Below are positions 20,323 to 32,169 of a stretch of 64,000 nucleotides of DNA, in pieces (position 1 is the stretch's first letter; every line of letters starts with the position of its first letter). The position numbers and the translations under genes are program-made. Source of the stretch: Entamoeba histolytica HM-1:IMSS (Eukaryota; Evosea; Mastigamoebida; Endamoebidae); assembly GCF_000208925.1 (NCBI RefSeq), contig NW_001914879.1, positions 7,818-71,817 on the forward strand. Direction: 5' to 3'. Under the pieces are notes generated by a model that searched no databases, was not told the origin of the DNA, and worked only from the letters and a program-made list of their open reading frames with translations.

Positions 20323-21524
20323 TTGAAAATATCTTTATTTAAAGATCTCTTCTTTTTGTTTTTTTTTTATGTAATTGTTCTATAAAAATTGCTAGCAAAA
20401 AGAGTTTTAATTGTATTTTGAACATTCAAAGAACCATTTTTTTCTTTTTTTTTTTAAAAAAAAACTCCTTCTAAAACCAAATTTTTTTCATCCAAAAAAA
20501 TTTTCACTTGTTTATATTTTAATGGAATGAAGTAAGTAAAATTTTTAGAACTAATAATATTTGCTTTATTTTATTATTAAAGTTTTTATAAACAAACTTT
20601 CCTTTTAATCCAAGAATTTTTATCTGTTAGAAAAAAGAAAAAAGAATTCATAGAAGAAGAGTATTTTTTGATATTATTCTTATTCTATTCATCAACAAAT
20701 TAATACATAAATTAACTTTAATTTTTATGATATAAAAACACAAAACCATAACCAACTCTACTTCATCTTATGCTTTTTTTTTAGAAATTATTAATATAAA
20801 ATCTTTTCTTCAATAATATTTTAAATTGAAAATCAAAAAAATCATATAAATTGATTTTTGTTTGTCTTCTTTCAAATCAATTATTGTTTATTTCTAACAC
20901 ATTTGTTACTATTAGGTTTCATAAAATATCAATTCAATTTAATGACAGTTACAAATTGTTATTAATATTCAATTTAAAGAATTTATAACTTTAATTTTTT
21001 ACTCAAACTGTACCAACAATTTCATCTTCTTTTTCATAGGGAAAAAATGTTCATACACTCATTAAATAATACTTTTTAAAATTAAGTCATACCCGGTATT
21101 TTATTTGGCTAAATCAATTTATTTCATTTGAAACATCAACAGTACTTTTTTTGTACGTCGTACTATTATTATAAGCTGTGTATTTATAAGAGATGTTGTA
21201 CAAAAAAATACAAAGTCTCTTTTTAGTACAAGAGGAAATAAATACTTATCGAGAATAAAAAACAGAATAAAAACATAATATTTATTGTACATCTAATGTA
21301 ATTAAAAAAAGATAATCTACACCTTGTGTTTACCTAGAATGTGAATGAGGTATAGGTAACTGTTATTCATTGATAAATTTATTATAAGAAAGGAAGATTT
21401 TATCCACAAAAATATATATAATAAATTACCAAACTTGAGAGAATAAGTTTAAATTTTTATAGGAGAAAAATTCATTAGAAGCGCATAAATTCACTTACTA
21501 AATAGGAAACAATGAAATGATATA
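20323..21524. other. Intergenic, no gene seen
   Basis: About 1.2 kb of AT-rich DNA between the RhoGAP gene and the left inverted-repeat arm. A GC-richer patch near 21080-21200 contains a short palindrome-like TTTTTTGTACGTCGTAC. No ORF with coding character and no RNA gene recognised. Confidence 0.4.
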
Positions 21525-22740
21525 ATAAATAAAATGTAAATATTAATATATAATATTTATTTAGTTGATTTTCATTTGATTTAAATAATTTGATTGGTTA
21601 TAAGTGTGTATTTAGTTATGAGTATTGTTCTGTTTGTGTTTTTGTTTTAAAATGGAAGAAGTGATTGGTAGTCATTTAATGATTGATGTGGTAGAAACAC
21701 TTCTATATGTTCATTTATCATTTGTTGATAGAAATAAGAATTATCAATAGTATTTAAGAAATATTAAATATAAAATGTTTGAAACAAAAGTGAAATATAT
21801 GAACAAGTTATTAAAGAGGAGAAAGAAGAAATGATAAGAAAGAAGAAACAGAAAGAAGAATAAAGATAGAAAATGATGAGAAATAAAAATAAATATCAAG
21901 AAGAATAAAATAAATGGAAATGAAGAAATAGGTTATATCTAACAATGAAATAGAAGAAATGAAAATAAAAGAATAAAACATAAATGAATTGAATCAAATA
22001 ATGATAAATTGAATGTTAATACAATAAGAATTGATAAATAACAAAGAATAAAATATATAAACAATAATAATAAAGATTTGAAATGAAATAAAAATGAATA
22101 ATATTTAAATATAAAAATGATGAATGTTATTTTGTAAATAATTCAAAATCAAATGTATTTTCATTAAAAATGAAGAAATTGATATTAAAGAAGAATAATA
22201 ACCATTCTTTAATTATATAAACAAACAATTGATTGATATTTTCATTTTCATTTAAGATGATATTCTTATTTATAAAGAAAATCATCTTATGAATAATATC
22301 CATTCTCATTTAAATGAATAGAAATACACTTATTTGAAAGATTATCAAGAATATTTCAAATGAAAATAAATCATAATAAATGATTAAATATGGATTATTT
22401 GAAATACAACAATATAAAATGAAAAATTAATTTTATGAATTTCTTCATTTTATCTGAGAATTAAACATCATCTTATTATTATTGTTACAAAACTAACAAT
22501 TCATTTTACTCTTTCTTGATATATAAAATCATATATGATGAAATTTCAATTTATCAACATATGAAATACTAAAATTATCCCAACATATACTAAATATCAA
22601 CCATATTTAACAAATACTAACTAAACCAAACTATAATCAATAAGAATGAAAATCCAATAAAAATAACATGAATAATTTAATCATTTTTTTCTATCATTTT
22701 ATTGTTTTATTTCATTATGAATATTATGAATATGATAATA
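21525..22740 (+). repeat. Left arm of a 1.2-kb inverted repeat
   Basis: The reverse complement of this 1216-base segment is repeated at 26060-27276 (1217 bases). Every stretch I compared by eye is identical; the one difference seen is a homopolymer (7 T at 22684-22690 against 8 A in the other arm). The + strand has a short ORF at 21652 starting MEEVIGSHLMIDVVETLLYV, then stop-broken Lys/Glu-rich sequence, so the arm may contain a decayed gene. I do not recognise a known transposon and found no terminal duplication. Confidence 0.9.
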
Positions 22741-23446
22741 TACCAAAAAAAAATTTGAAATTTTTAATTTATTACAAAATATATTCATTGATTGGTGTTG
22801 GAATATTGGTACAGAGTTTATTCAAATACAAGCAAAGTATAATGAATAGATTTAGATAGTATTTTGAGTTAAAGTCTCTTCATATTTGTTTTTGAAAAGA
22901 GTATATTTACTAAAAGTAAAAGATAGTGGTATTCTTTAATAATAAGACATATTGTGCTTAAAAATATTAGTTGTTTAATAAGGTTGCATAACATAATTTT
23001 TAACTTATTAAATAGTGATATATTTATACTTATTTAAAAAAATAAATCATAAAGAAATGAGATAAGTTAATGAAAAAAATAATTAACATGGAAATTATCA
23101 ACAGAGGTACAATTTGAACCAAAAAATATATTACTATAAGAGTTATAAGAATAAAAAAGATATGTGTTAAAAAGACGTTATTTATTGTAACAAACAAAAT
23201 GTAAATAAAAGGTACAATACACAACAATAAAAAATCTTCTACTGTTTGAACTTGTTTTATCAAGAACAATGTTAATATATAAAAGAGTTTAAAAGTAAAT
23301 GCCAAAATAGTTCAACACACTAAATCAACTATCAATCATTTAATAAACCTAAATAATTTTGGGTGTATATCAAAAGCTTTGAAAGAAAATTAAAAAAAAA
23401 GTACACAATGAAGGAATGTGAATTAACAAATAAGAAAAATAAAGAT
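22741..23446. other. Spacer inside the inverted repeat; doubtful small ORF
   Basis: AT-rich DNA. A minus-strand ORF (23305-23030, 91 aa) encodes a hydrophobic Ile/Leu/Phe-rich peptide with several membrane-like stretches. T-rich DNA produces such peptides by chance, so I do not call it a gene. The reading does start with a plausible signal-like MAFTFKLFYILTLFLIK. Confidence 0.25.
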
Positions 23447-24887
23447 TTAATGTGACAATTCCGTATTTTTAAGAGAGTCGTGAAGTAGCGGTGGTTCTGG
23501 AATAACGTTGTCTGTAGATGGTGGTTTTGTTAGCTGATGAGAAGATATAGAAGAAGAATGTTCAACAGGTACATTAAGAGATGAGGGTTTCTGCTGGTTC
23601 ATATTAGAAGGGCTTTGCTTTGAAAGAGATGAAATTTGAATTGTTTTAGACTTAGAACCAGAAATACTAAACCGGGAAGACCTAGGATGGTCTGTTGTTT
23701 CCAAATTTTGATGAAAGACTTAAATCAGCAAAAGAACCATTACTTTTTTTATATTTTGTCTTTAAATATTCTTTTCTAACAGCGGAGGTAGTTGAAGCGA
23801 TAGACAATGAGCCACCAACTTTCTTTCTTCTAGTACTTTTATCAGTCAAATAAGTAGCTGACATTCTTCGAGATTTTTTGATGTCTCTAAGTTCCATTTT
23901 GATTTGTTCAATTAGGATATCAAAAGGAAGATGAACTAATGGCTGGAAGGCGGGGTATTGAGGTGGTTCAATTCCTTGAGCTATATTCCTTTTTTTGACG
24001 TCACTAAATGCATATTTAAAATTACGTAATAAAAATTCAAAGGATTGAATTGCTTTCTTGGTAAATTCAAGTTCAGTTAAACCTAATGATGGGGGATTAT
24101 CACAGAACACAAGACCAAAGCATGTTGCAAGATTTGTTTCATCCATTTTATTAACTTCTTTATTCTTTACAACTTCCATTAAAAATTCTCCAATATACCA
24201 TAAAGTGTCTTGGTGTGATTCAGTTAAAGAATTAATAAATTTTTTACTATCAACATTTCCTTCAGGTAATTGTATATAATATTCAAAATATTCATAAGGT
24301 ATTAATGGTTCAACCATACTTCTTAAGTATGCCTTTAATAATGAAGTAGCAAGATAACATGTATCCTTTTCATCAAAATGGATATCTTCATCATCATCTG
24401 CCATTTTTTTCATTTCTTCTATTCTACCAACACGGGCATTCATTCGAAAAATACCTTCTACATTAATTGCGTCATGAGTTTTAAGAAATCCAATACATCG
24501 ATAAATAATATTAGGTACTCTCCATCGTGATTTTTTAACAACTGCTTCAAGAGGAAAACAAAAAACACCATAAGTTTTACATCCAAGTCCTATAATTTTA
24601 GCCCAATGTCTAAATTCTTCTTTTGTTTTACAAAAAAAGAGATATTCCTTATCATAAATAATTTCAAATGCCAATGAAAGTTGTTCTTTACTTATATTCA
24701 TCTCTTTCGGAATAAGTGACATATTAATATTAAATGTCATAATAGTTCGTGGTAATTCAATTACTTTTTTCTCATTGATCATTAAAATACTTCCAAACGG
24801 TGTTGTAATAGGCTCTTCAATTGAGACTTCTTTAAACTTTTTATTAGTGAGAATGGAAATGCTCTTGAATACTATTGGCTCGCTCAT
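23447..24887 (-). CDS. PH-RhoGAP protein, C-terminal frame break or intron
   Basis: The main frame (24887-23682) encodes 401 aa. A PH-like domain fills about residues 1-105 (FKSISILTNKKFKEV through EEFRHWAKIIG), followed by a RhoGAP domain at about 120-310 with GIFRMNARVGR (arginine finger), LLKAYLRSMVEPLIP and ETNLATCFGLVF. It should inactivate Rho/Rac GTPases at membranes. The frame stops at 23682, but a second frame on the same strand continues to 23447 with a Ser/Pro-rich tail (VPVEHSSSISSHQLTKPPS) of clear coding character. An intron of about 46 nt with a variant donor GTTCTT and acceptor CAG joins the frames exactly; a single-base frameshift is the alternative. It lies between the inverted-repeat arms. 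Confidence 0.85.
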
Positions 24888-26059
24888 GAACTGAAAATTG
24901 ATATTTTAGTCTTTAAAAAGAATTTTGGTGTTTCATTTTTCTTTTTAATTTTCGTTCATTCAAAATCATCATTTTTCTTTTCTTTTTTTTCCACTCACAA
25001 ACTTCTCAATAAATAATTCTTTCTAGTTTTGCGTAAACATACTTTACCAATTAATAAGTACGTGTAATTCTTCTTTAATGATGGTTTGAATATTCACAAC
25101 AAAGTAAAAAGAAAAAGACTCTATTAAATAAAAGTCATATTATGTTGTATAATTATGCCAATAACTCTGACAATAAAATTTTTCTTGTTTAAATAAATTT
25201 ACGAGAGACAAAAACTCTTTTTAGACTTACAAAAATTTATTTTAAATATTATAAATATTTTCTCATTTTATTCTCATTTTTATTGGAATTAACCCCTCTT
25301 AAATAACACCTCCCATTATCAAATTTAAAAACTGTATTGCATATATCAGAAAAGTATTCGTTCTCTTGTAACAATTATTCATTTCTCTTTATTCTCTTTA
25401 TAAAATATTTTCTTCTTTTTTATCTCGTTTTATCCAATTTCTGAATTGGTGAGTTAAGTAAAAAAATAAATTACATTATTTATTCTATTATTAAAAAAAT
25501 AATCAGATCATCTTCAATTCTAATAAATCTCGTTAATTCTTATATTAACAGATAATGAAATATTTTCTTATTCAGTAACGTGCTATTTTGGATTATTTTA
25601 TTCTTTTATTTGGTAGTTAGATATAAATGTGAATCATAAAATAAAAGTAATTAATTATGTATAAATAGAATTAATTTCTATTAATTTTTTTGTTTATTGA
25701 ATATAATCAATTTTTCACTTAATACATAAAATTAAATAAACATACGAATTAAGTAATTAATAACATCATCGAATGAATAAACTCTTATGTTTATTTTAAT
25801 TTTTATTGAATTTAATAATAAATATATTGAAAATATGATAAAACAAGACTTTATTTTATTTATAATAAAAAATAATACTATTATAATTTATTAATCATAT
25901 TTATTATAATATTTTTAATTTTGCTATTGTTTTTTGGAATAAGTAATATGAATAATAATGAAATATGATATAAGAAGCAAGAATAAAACAAACAATAAAA
26001 ATAACAACATAAACACGATGTTATGTTTGGTAAATCATTTAATTTATTATTACTATTTC
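24888..26059. other. Spacer inside the inverted repeat, no gene seen
   Basis: About 1.17 kb of extremely AT-rich DNA upstream of the PH-RhoGAP gene, rich in ATTAAT and TTTATT motifs. No coding region or RNA gene recognised. Confidence 0.4.
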
Positions 26060-27276
26060 TATTATCATATTCATAATATTCATAATGAAATAAAACAATA
26101 AAATGATAGAAAAAAAATGATTAAATTATTCATGTTATTTTTATTGGATTTTCATTCTTATTGATTATAGTTTGGTTTAGTTAGTATTTGTTAAATATGG
26201 TTGATATTTAGTATATGTTGGGATAATTTTAGTATTTCATATGTTGATAAATTGAAATTTCATCATATATGATTTTATATATCAAGAAAGAGTAAAATGA
26301 ATTGTTAGTTTTGTAACAATAATAATAAGATGATGTTTAATTCTCAGATAAAATGAAGAAATTCATAAAATTAATTTTTCATTTTATATTGTTGTATTTC
26401 AAATAATCCATATTTAATCATTTATTATGATTTATTTTCATTTGAAATATTCTTGATAATCTTTCAAATAAGTGTATTTCTATTCATTTAAATGAGAATG
26501 GATATTATTCATAAGATGATTTTCTTTATAAATAAGAATATCATCTTAAATGAAAATGAAAATATCAATCAATTGTTTGTTTATATAATTAAAGAATGGT
26601 TATTATTCTTCTTTAATATCAATTTCTTCATTTTTAATGAAAATACATTTGATTTTGAATTATTTACAAAATAACATTCATCATTTTTATATTTAAATAT
26701 TATTCATTTTTATTTCATTTCAAATCTTTATTATTATTGTTTATATATTTTATTCTTTGTTATTTATCAATTCTTATTGTATTAACATTCAATTTATCAT
26801 TATTTGATTCAATTCATTTATGTTTTATTCTTTTATTTTCATTTCTTCTATTTCATTGTTAGATATAACCTATTTCTTCATTTCCATTTATTTTATTCTT
26901 CTTGATATTTATTTTTATTTCTCATCATTTTCTATCTTTATTCTTCTTTCTGTTTCTTCTTTCTTATCATTTCTTCTTTCTCCTCTTTAATAACTTGTTC
27001 ATATATTTCACTTTTGTTTCAAACATTTTATATTTAATATTTCTTAAATACTATTGATAATTCTTATTTCTATCAACAAATGATAAATGAACATATAGAA
27101 GTGTTTCTACCACATCAATCATTAAATGACTACCAATCACTTCTTCCATTTTAAAACAAAAACACAAACAGAACAATACTCATAACTAAATACACACTTA
27201 TAACCAATCAAATTATTTAAATCAAATGAAAATCAACTAAATAAATATTATATATTAATATTTACATTTTATTTAT
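26060..27276 (-). repeat. Right arm of the 1.2-kb inverted repeat
   Basis: Reverse-complement partner of 21525-22740. The 60-codon ORF translated at 26492-26674 is identical to the one on the opposite strand of the left arm (22309-22127). Homology ends abruptly on both sides. Confidence 0.9.
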
Positions 27277-28044
27277 ATAATAACACACTTTCTTTGTTTA
27301 ACATTATACTATTTCTTTTTTTAAATTATTAAACTGACTTTTTTACTTTATTACTCATTCTTTATTTTTACTATTTCTTTTTCAAACAATTTCTTTTTAT
27401 TTTTATTAAGTTATTGTCTTTATTACTCTTCATTTTATATTATTATCTTCTAAATTTATTTTTATTATGTTTTGATAATGAATAATAATTAACTGTACAT
27501 AACATTGATTAAAATCAAAATGTTAATACAACATTTTTGTTATATTGTATTATTTTTCTAATTAAATTAATAATTTAAAATATTCTATTGGTTCTTATTA
27601 ATACATTATTATATCTACTTTTATTCTCAAAATTATGAATAGTATTTCCATTAATAACTATGATATAACTTTTATCTGTTGTTTATTATTTTGTATATCA
27701 ACACCAAGAATCATAATACACTTAATATTTAAATGATAAAATAAATACTAAAAATATTTAGATAAGACTAGTTTTAATATAATTAAAATTTAGAAATAAC
27801 TGAAACATAAGAACTGATAGAAACCGTTTAAATAAAGAAGAGAATTGAAATAAAATACTCATATTAAAAGAAACAGAGAAATAAATTTCCTACTTAAAAA
27901 AGATATTAATAAGATAGTTATTTGGTGAATGTTTAATTGGCATTTATTTTTTTCTGAAAAACGTTGTGTGTCATACATTCTTAATATATCTTATACAAAG
28001 AACAAGTAGCCTAATAAAACCTGTTTAAAGTTAAATAAGAAAAA
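27277..28044. other. Intergenic, no gene seen
   Basis: About 770 bases of AT-rich DNA between the right repeat arm and the BspA-like gene's 3' end. Nothing recognised. Confidence 0.4.
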
Positions 28045-29322
28045 TCAATTTAAAATACAAGAATCTAATTTTATACTCTTTTTACTTTTCTTAGTTTTTG
28101 AATGGAGAGTAGAAGAAGGAAGGAAATGGTATTTTGTTACATCAATGAGTGGACAATTATTGAAGGTACTTTGAGGAATTTCAAGGGAAGAAGAAAGAGA
28201 AAAAGAAGACAATGAAGTACAAGAATCAAAACAAGAAGATCCAAGTGATGTTACTGTTGAAGGGATAGATACAAAGACTAGAGAAGAACAACGATAAAAA
28301 CAAAAATCATGAAGTGAAAGGAGAGAAGAAGGAAGAGTAATTGTTTTAAGAGAAGTACAATATTCAAAACAACTTGAAGGTAATAGTTGTAGTGATGAAG
28401 AGAATGTAATAGATTTTAACTGAACACAACTACAGAAAGAACGAACTCCAAGTGTTTTTATGGAATTATTTAATTGAATCATTTTTAAATTCCAACAATC
28501 TTCAAAACATGAAATACCAATGTGATGAAGTGAAGAAGGAAGTTCAATAGCAGATAATTTATTACAACCTTTAAATGTTCCTTCGTCAAGATAATCTACT
28601 CCCAAAGGTATTTGAATATATTTCAAACTATTACAATTATAAAAACAATATTTTCCGATAATATCAATAGGACCTTTAAAAGAAATAGAAGACAATGACT
28701 TACACAATTTAAAAGCACAGTCACCTATTCTCCTAATATTTTCAGGAATAATAATTTCATTAAGAAAGATACATTCTTCAAAACAATTATCAGGTATTGA
28801 AACAATGATTGAATTAAATGTAAATGATTTTAAAAAATCACAAACCCTGAAACAACCTTTTGATAATTCCATAATTTGGGATGGAAGTTCAAATGAGTGA
28901 AATTTAAAACATTCCGAGAAACAATTTTCTCCTAAAATTTTAACTTCTTTTGGAATTTGAATGCCTAATTTATTTACATCTTGTTGAGTATAAACTAATG
29001 GACCAAATGTATATATTATTGAAGATGAGTTATTAATAAGACTTTGATATTGTAAGTAAGAACAATATACATAATGACGTTGTTGTATAAAAGGGATTAA
29101 ATAATCATTTTGAGAATAAACAAATTGAGTTTCAATATTTTTAAAAAGAGACTTGTTTTTTATTGTTAATTGAATTGGATTAAAATGAAATTTATCTAAT
29201 GTTTCTTGAAATTTTTTACATACACAAATAATATTAATAAAATCAGATGAAAGCATGAAATATTTACTAACAATCATAATAGAATATCCATCAAGTTGTG
29301 AAAGTTTGAGGTGAAGTGTCAT
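28045..29322 (-). CDS. BspA-like leucine-rich repeat protein with CaaX-like end
   Basis: A 425-aa protein. The N-terminal 90 residues are an F-box-like start shared by Entamoeba LRR proteins (DGYSIMIVSKYFMLSSDFIN, then CVCKKFQ). From about residue 125 to 385 there are about eleven BspA-type LRR_5 repeats of about 23 residues, with the pattern LPSSL..LG..CF..C.SL. BspA-like proteins form a large family in Entamoeba, and one, EhLRRP1, is at the plasma membrane (family knowledge). The C-terminus is KKSKKSIKLDSCILN: a polybasic stretch then CILN, a possible CaaX prenylation box with atypical final Asn. There is no signal peptide. Likely binds the inner membrane face or other proteins. Confidence 0.9.
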   Translation of the reverse strand: MTLHLKLSQLDGYSIMIVSKYFMLSSDFINIICVCKKFQETLDKFHFNPIQLTIKNKSLFKNIETQFVYSQNDYLIPFIQQRHYVYCSYLQYQSLINNSSSIIYTFGPLVYTQQDVNKLGIQIPKEVKILGENCFSECFKFHSFELPSQIMELSKGCFRVCDFLKSFTFNSIIVSIPDNCFEECIFLNEIIIPENIRRIGDCAFKLCKSLSSISFKGPIDIIGKYCFYNCNSLKYIQIPLGVDYLDEGTFKGCNKLSAIELPSSLHHIGISCFEDCWNLKMIQLNNSIKTLGVRSFCSCVQLKSITFSSSLQLLPSSCFEYCTSLKTITLPSSLLSLHDFCFYRCSSLVFVSIPSTVTSLGSSCFDSCTSLSSFSLSSSLEIPQSTFNNCPLIDVTKYHFLPSSTLHSKTKKSKKSIKLDSCILN

Positions 29323-30169
29323 TTTGTTTTAAAGTTTATATTTTTGAGGTTATAATTAATTCTCGTTTATTTTTCAATTAAAATAAGTAAAAAATTACTT
29401 CCTTTTTGTTTAAGTTTTGTTAGTATCAGTTATGGACAAACCTTTCTTTTGAATGATTAGACTATTTAATTCAATAATATAATATCATACAAAAGACTTT
29501 TATGAGTAATATTACCTAAAGAATTAATAAAGAATAAAAACAAATCAATTATGACTAACCCAATGATTATGTTTTTGTTGTGTTGAGATGTGAGTATTTC
29601 ACTTTCTTTAACTCACTTTATTTCTTTTGAATTACAACCTTTTTAAACATCAACGACTTAAATATTCTTTATTTAAATTGGTATTGATTTGTATATTGAA
29701 TTTAATGAATATTAAAATTCTTCATTCTTTATAATGTTATTTTAAGGAGAATATATGAATAATACCTTATCAATCACTTTTTCTTGACAATACCTAAATA
29801 TTCAATTCAAAATTATCATTATTAAATATATTTGAGTGTTGATAAATAAATAACACTACCATAATAATCAACACTTTCTTAATAATCACTCATAATAAAT
29901 ATTAATAATAATCTAATTAGTCATGAACAATATTGCCATAAACAAATGATAATTGGTAATTCAATGTTTTGATTTTTTTTTAAAGTTTATGGTGTTTCTA
30001 ACATCAATCTTCGAATCTCTCTAAAGTTAACTAAAGAATGAATATCAAAATAAGAAGAACAAAAATAACAACAGAGTAAAAATAAATTAAAAAATCAGAA
30101 AAAAAATAGAGAATGAAAGTAGATACTAAGCTAAAAATTATAAACAAAGCACGAAACAAAGATAGATTA
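29323..30169. other. Intergenic, no intact gene
   Basis: AT-rich. The minus strand from 30171 down to 30031 contains a hydrophobic reading frame directly after the stop of the neighbouring secreted-protein gene (see that entry). The rest (29323-30020) holds nothing recognisable. Confidence 0.4.
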
Positions 30170-30718
30170 TTACTTTTTTTTATAAATACGTGAGCAATCA
30201 ACAGTCCTTTCAACTTTATAAATTGTGTCATAGAAACAAGATGAACAAGAAACTTCCCTTTTATTAACTAGTGTTGTACAAGTTGGTTCTGAGTAGTAAC
30301 TTGTTATAAATATATCATTTTCAACTGATTGATTGATATAATAGCTAGTATCTTCTAAATGAACACAACCAGTTAATTGATATTGGTTAATTCCATATGT
30401 TTTATTACATCCAAATTTTAAATTTGCAGTTAAATCATCAGGAAGAAAATCAGCATAAATAAAAGAAACAGACATCATATAATACCCTATATCTTCTAAT
30501 CTTGAATTTCCAATGAAAATAGTACAATTAAGGTCATTGTACAATTCACTTATCATTGTTTCTCCTCTAAAATAAGGTTTAAAACTTTGTTTTAAAGATT
30601 CAATATAATAACAATGTCCTTCATTAAGTACTTGAATATAACTATCATAGAATGTAATAAAGTACTTTGACTGAACAAAAGGAAAAATTAAAAGACTAAT
30701 AACCAAAAGGCATTTCAT
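30170..30718 (-). CDS. Secreted Cys-containing protein
   Basis: A 182-aa protein with a clear signal peptide (MKCLLVISLLIFPFVQS). The mature part has about ten Cys, including CTTLVNKREVSCSSC near the C-terminus, and likely N-glycosylation sites (NCT, NKT, NQS). It is probably an extracellular or lumenal disulfide-bonded domain. It ends ...CSRIYKKK-stop at a run of eight A. If the reading slips by one base there, the frame continues for about 47 codons through a long hydrophobic stretch (SLFRALFIIFSLVSTFILYF), which would make a membrane-anchored protein. Without the slip the protein is soluble. Family unknown. Confidence 0.72.
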   Translation of the reverse strand: MKCLLVISLLIFPFVQSKYFITFYDSYIQVLNEGHCYYIESLKQSFKPYFRGETMISELYNDLNCTIFIGNSRLEDIGYYMMSVSFIYADFLPDDLTANLKFGCNKTYGINQYQLTGCVHLEDTSYYINQSVENDIFITSYYSEPTCTTLVNKREVSCSSCFYDTIYKVERTVDCSRIYKKK

Positions 30719-32169
30719 TGGTATTAAAAATTAAAAGTTCTTCTATCAATTATTTTGAAGTACAAAATACTAACATATAGAATGTTTGGAATAGTTAAAT
30801 GATTTTCTTAAGAAATGTTTTTATTGAGAATTTTACATCAAGAAAAAACAGTTTTTTTTTAAAAGAGATATATAATTATTAATTTATTAATTTGTACTTA
30901 TTAAAGTCATGTTATAAAGAAAAATATTTATTTACTATGACTTTGGTTGACTTATATTCATAAGTCTAATCCAATGATATTTTCTTTCAAAAAAAAACAA
31001 TAAAGAAGATTTTGCAGGTTTATTAACAATACATTAATTTTATTTTGATAGAATTAGAAAATCTAAATATAACATAATTTATCAAAATAAGTGAGTTTAC
31101 AACAAACAATTCCTGTTTTTTAGATACATAATTCATTGGTTATTCATTTGTTACATAAGTATAACAATTCATTTTTTTTCATTTCTTACTAAAATTACTT
31201 ATTTTAATATACGATTCAAAAATAATATCGAAATAACAAACAAAAACAAACTAATAGATTCTTCTTTTATAGTTCCTTAACAAAATGTTTGTTGTTCAAA
31301 GACATTCTCCTGTGATAATTTCTAATATCTTATACTAATCCATTCATGTAGTATAAACTATTATAATTGAATATAGGAAGTAATGAAAAAGATTAAAGTT
31401 AATAAAAAAAAATGAGAGCGAAAAGAACTTTATATAAAAAAAAAAGAACAAAATACCGAAAAATGAATGAATTAAATATGTTGTACTAAATTAAGTAACA
31501 TTTTCTTCTAGTTTTATTAATGAGTTATTCACATACTATAAATATTTCAATTACACTTCATTTAAAAGTATTTTTTACTAAAATTAATAAAACAATTAAA
31601 TGCTTGATTGTTAAAGTTCTTTTAAGGATTTTGTTTGTTTTAAAATAACAAAACACAAATAATAATTTTATTTTATCAATTTTTTTTTTGATTTTTTCAT
31701 TTATGATAGAATTTATTAAGATGTTTTATTACTCTACAAGAAATGTTTGTAATAGTCAGAAAAATTATCTTTCAATATTCTTTCTATATTAAAGTTAATT
31801 AAATCTTTCTTTTTAAAGTTGAATTATTCGTTACTTTTTTATATATTGTCAAATAATGTGTTTTTTTTTTGATATTTGTTTATCATAAAAATTTAAGAAA
31901 AGTAAACGTCATTTAGGTTATTACATAAAATTATTATTATTATTTAATTTAGTGATTAGTTTGAAAGAGTATTATGTCTGTTTGAATAATTAATTAAACA
32001 AAAGAAGATAATGATATTTGACGATAATACATAGTCAATTAAATAGAGTACGTTCATTTTTATTTTATAAATGAAATTATAAATATTCTCAAATAATTGT
32101 TATTTAAGTAGTAAAATATATATATCAACAAAACACAATAAACACAATTAATCATTTATTAAAAATATC
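30719..32169. other. Intergenic, no gene seen
   Basis: About 1.45 kb, AT-rich with long A/T tracts. No ORF with coding character, no tRNA-like or snoRNA-like structure found. Confidence 0.45.

Noticed and set aside
22127..22309. Two identical 60-aa ORFs in the repeat arms as a gene pair
   Set aside because: They are Ile/Asn/Phe-rich, without domain or start context; identity follows from the inverted repeat.
23030..23305. 91-aa multi-pass membrane protein on the minus strand
   Set aside because: The composition is what T-rich DNA gives by chance; no supporting motif. Kept only as a doubtful note.
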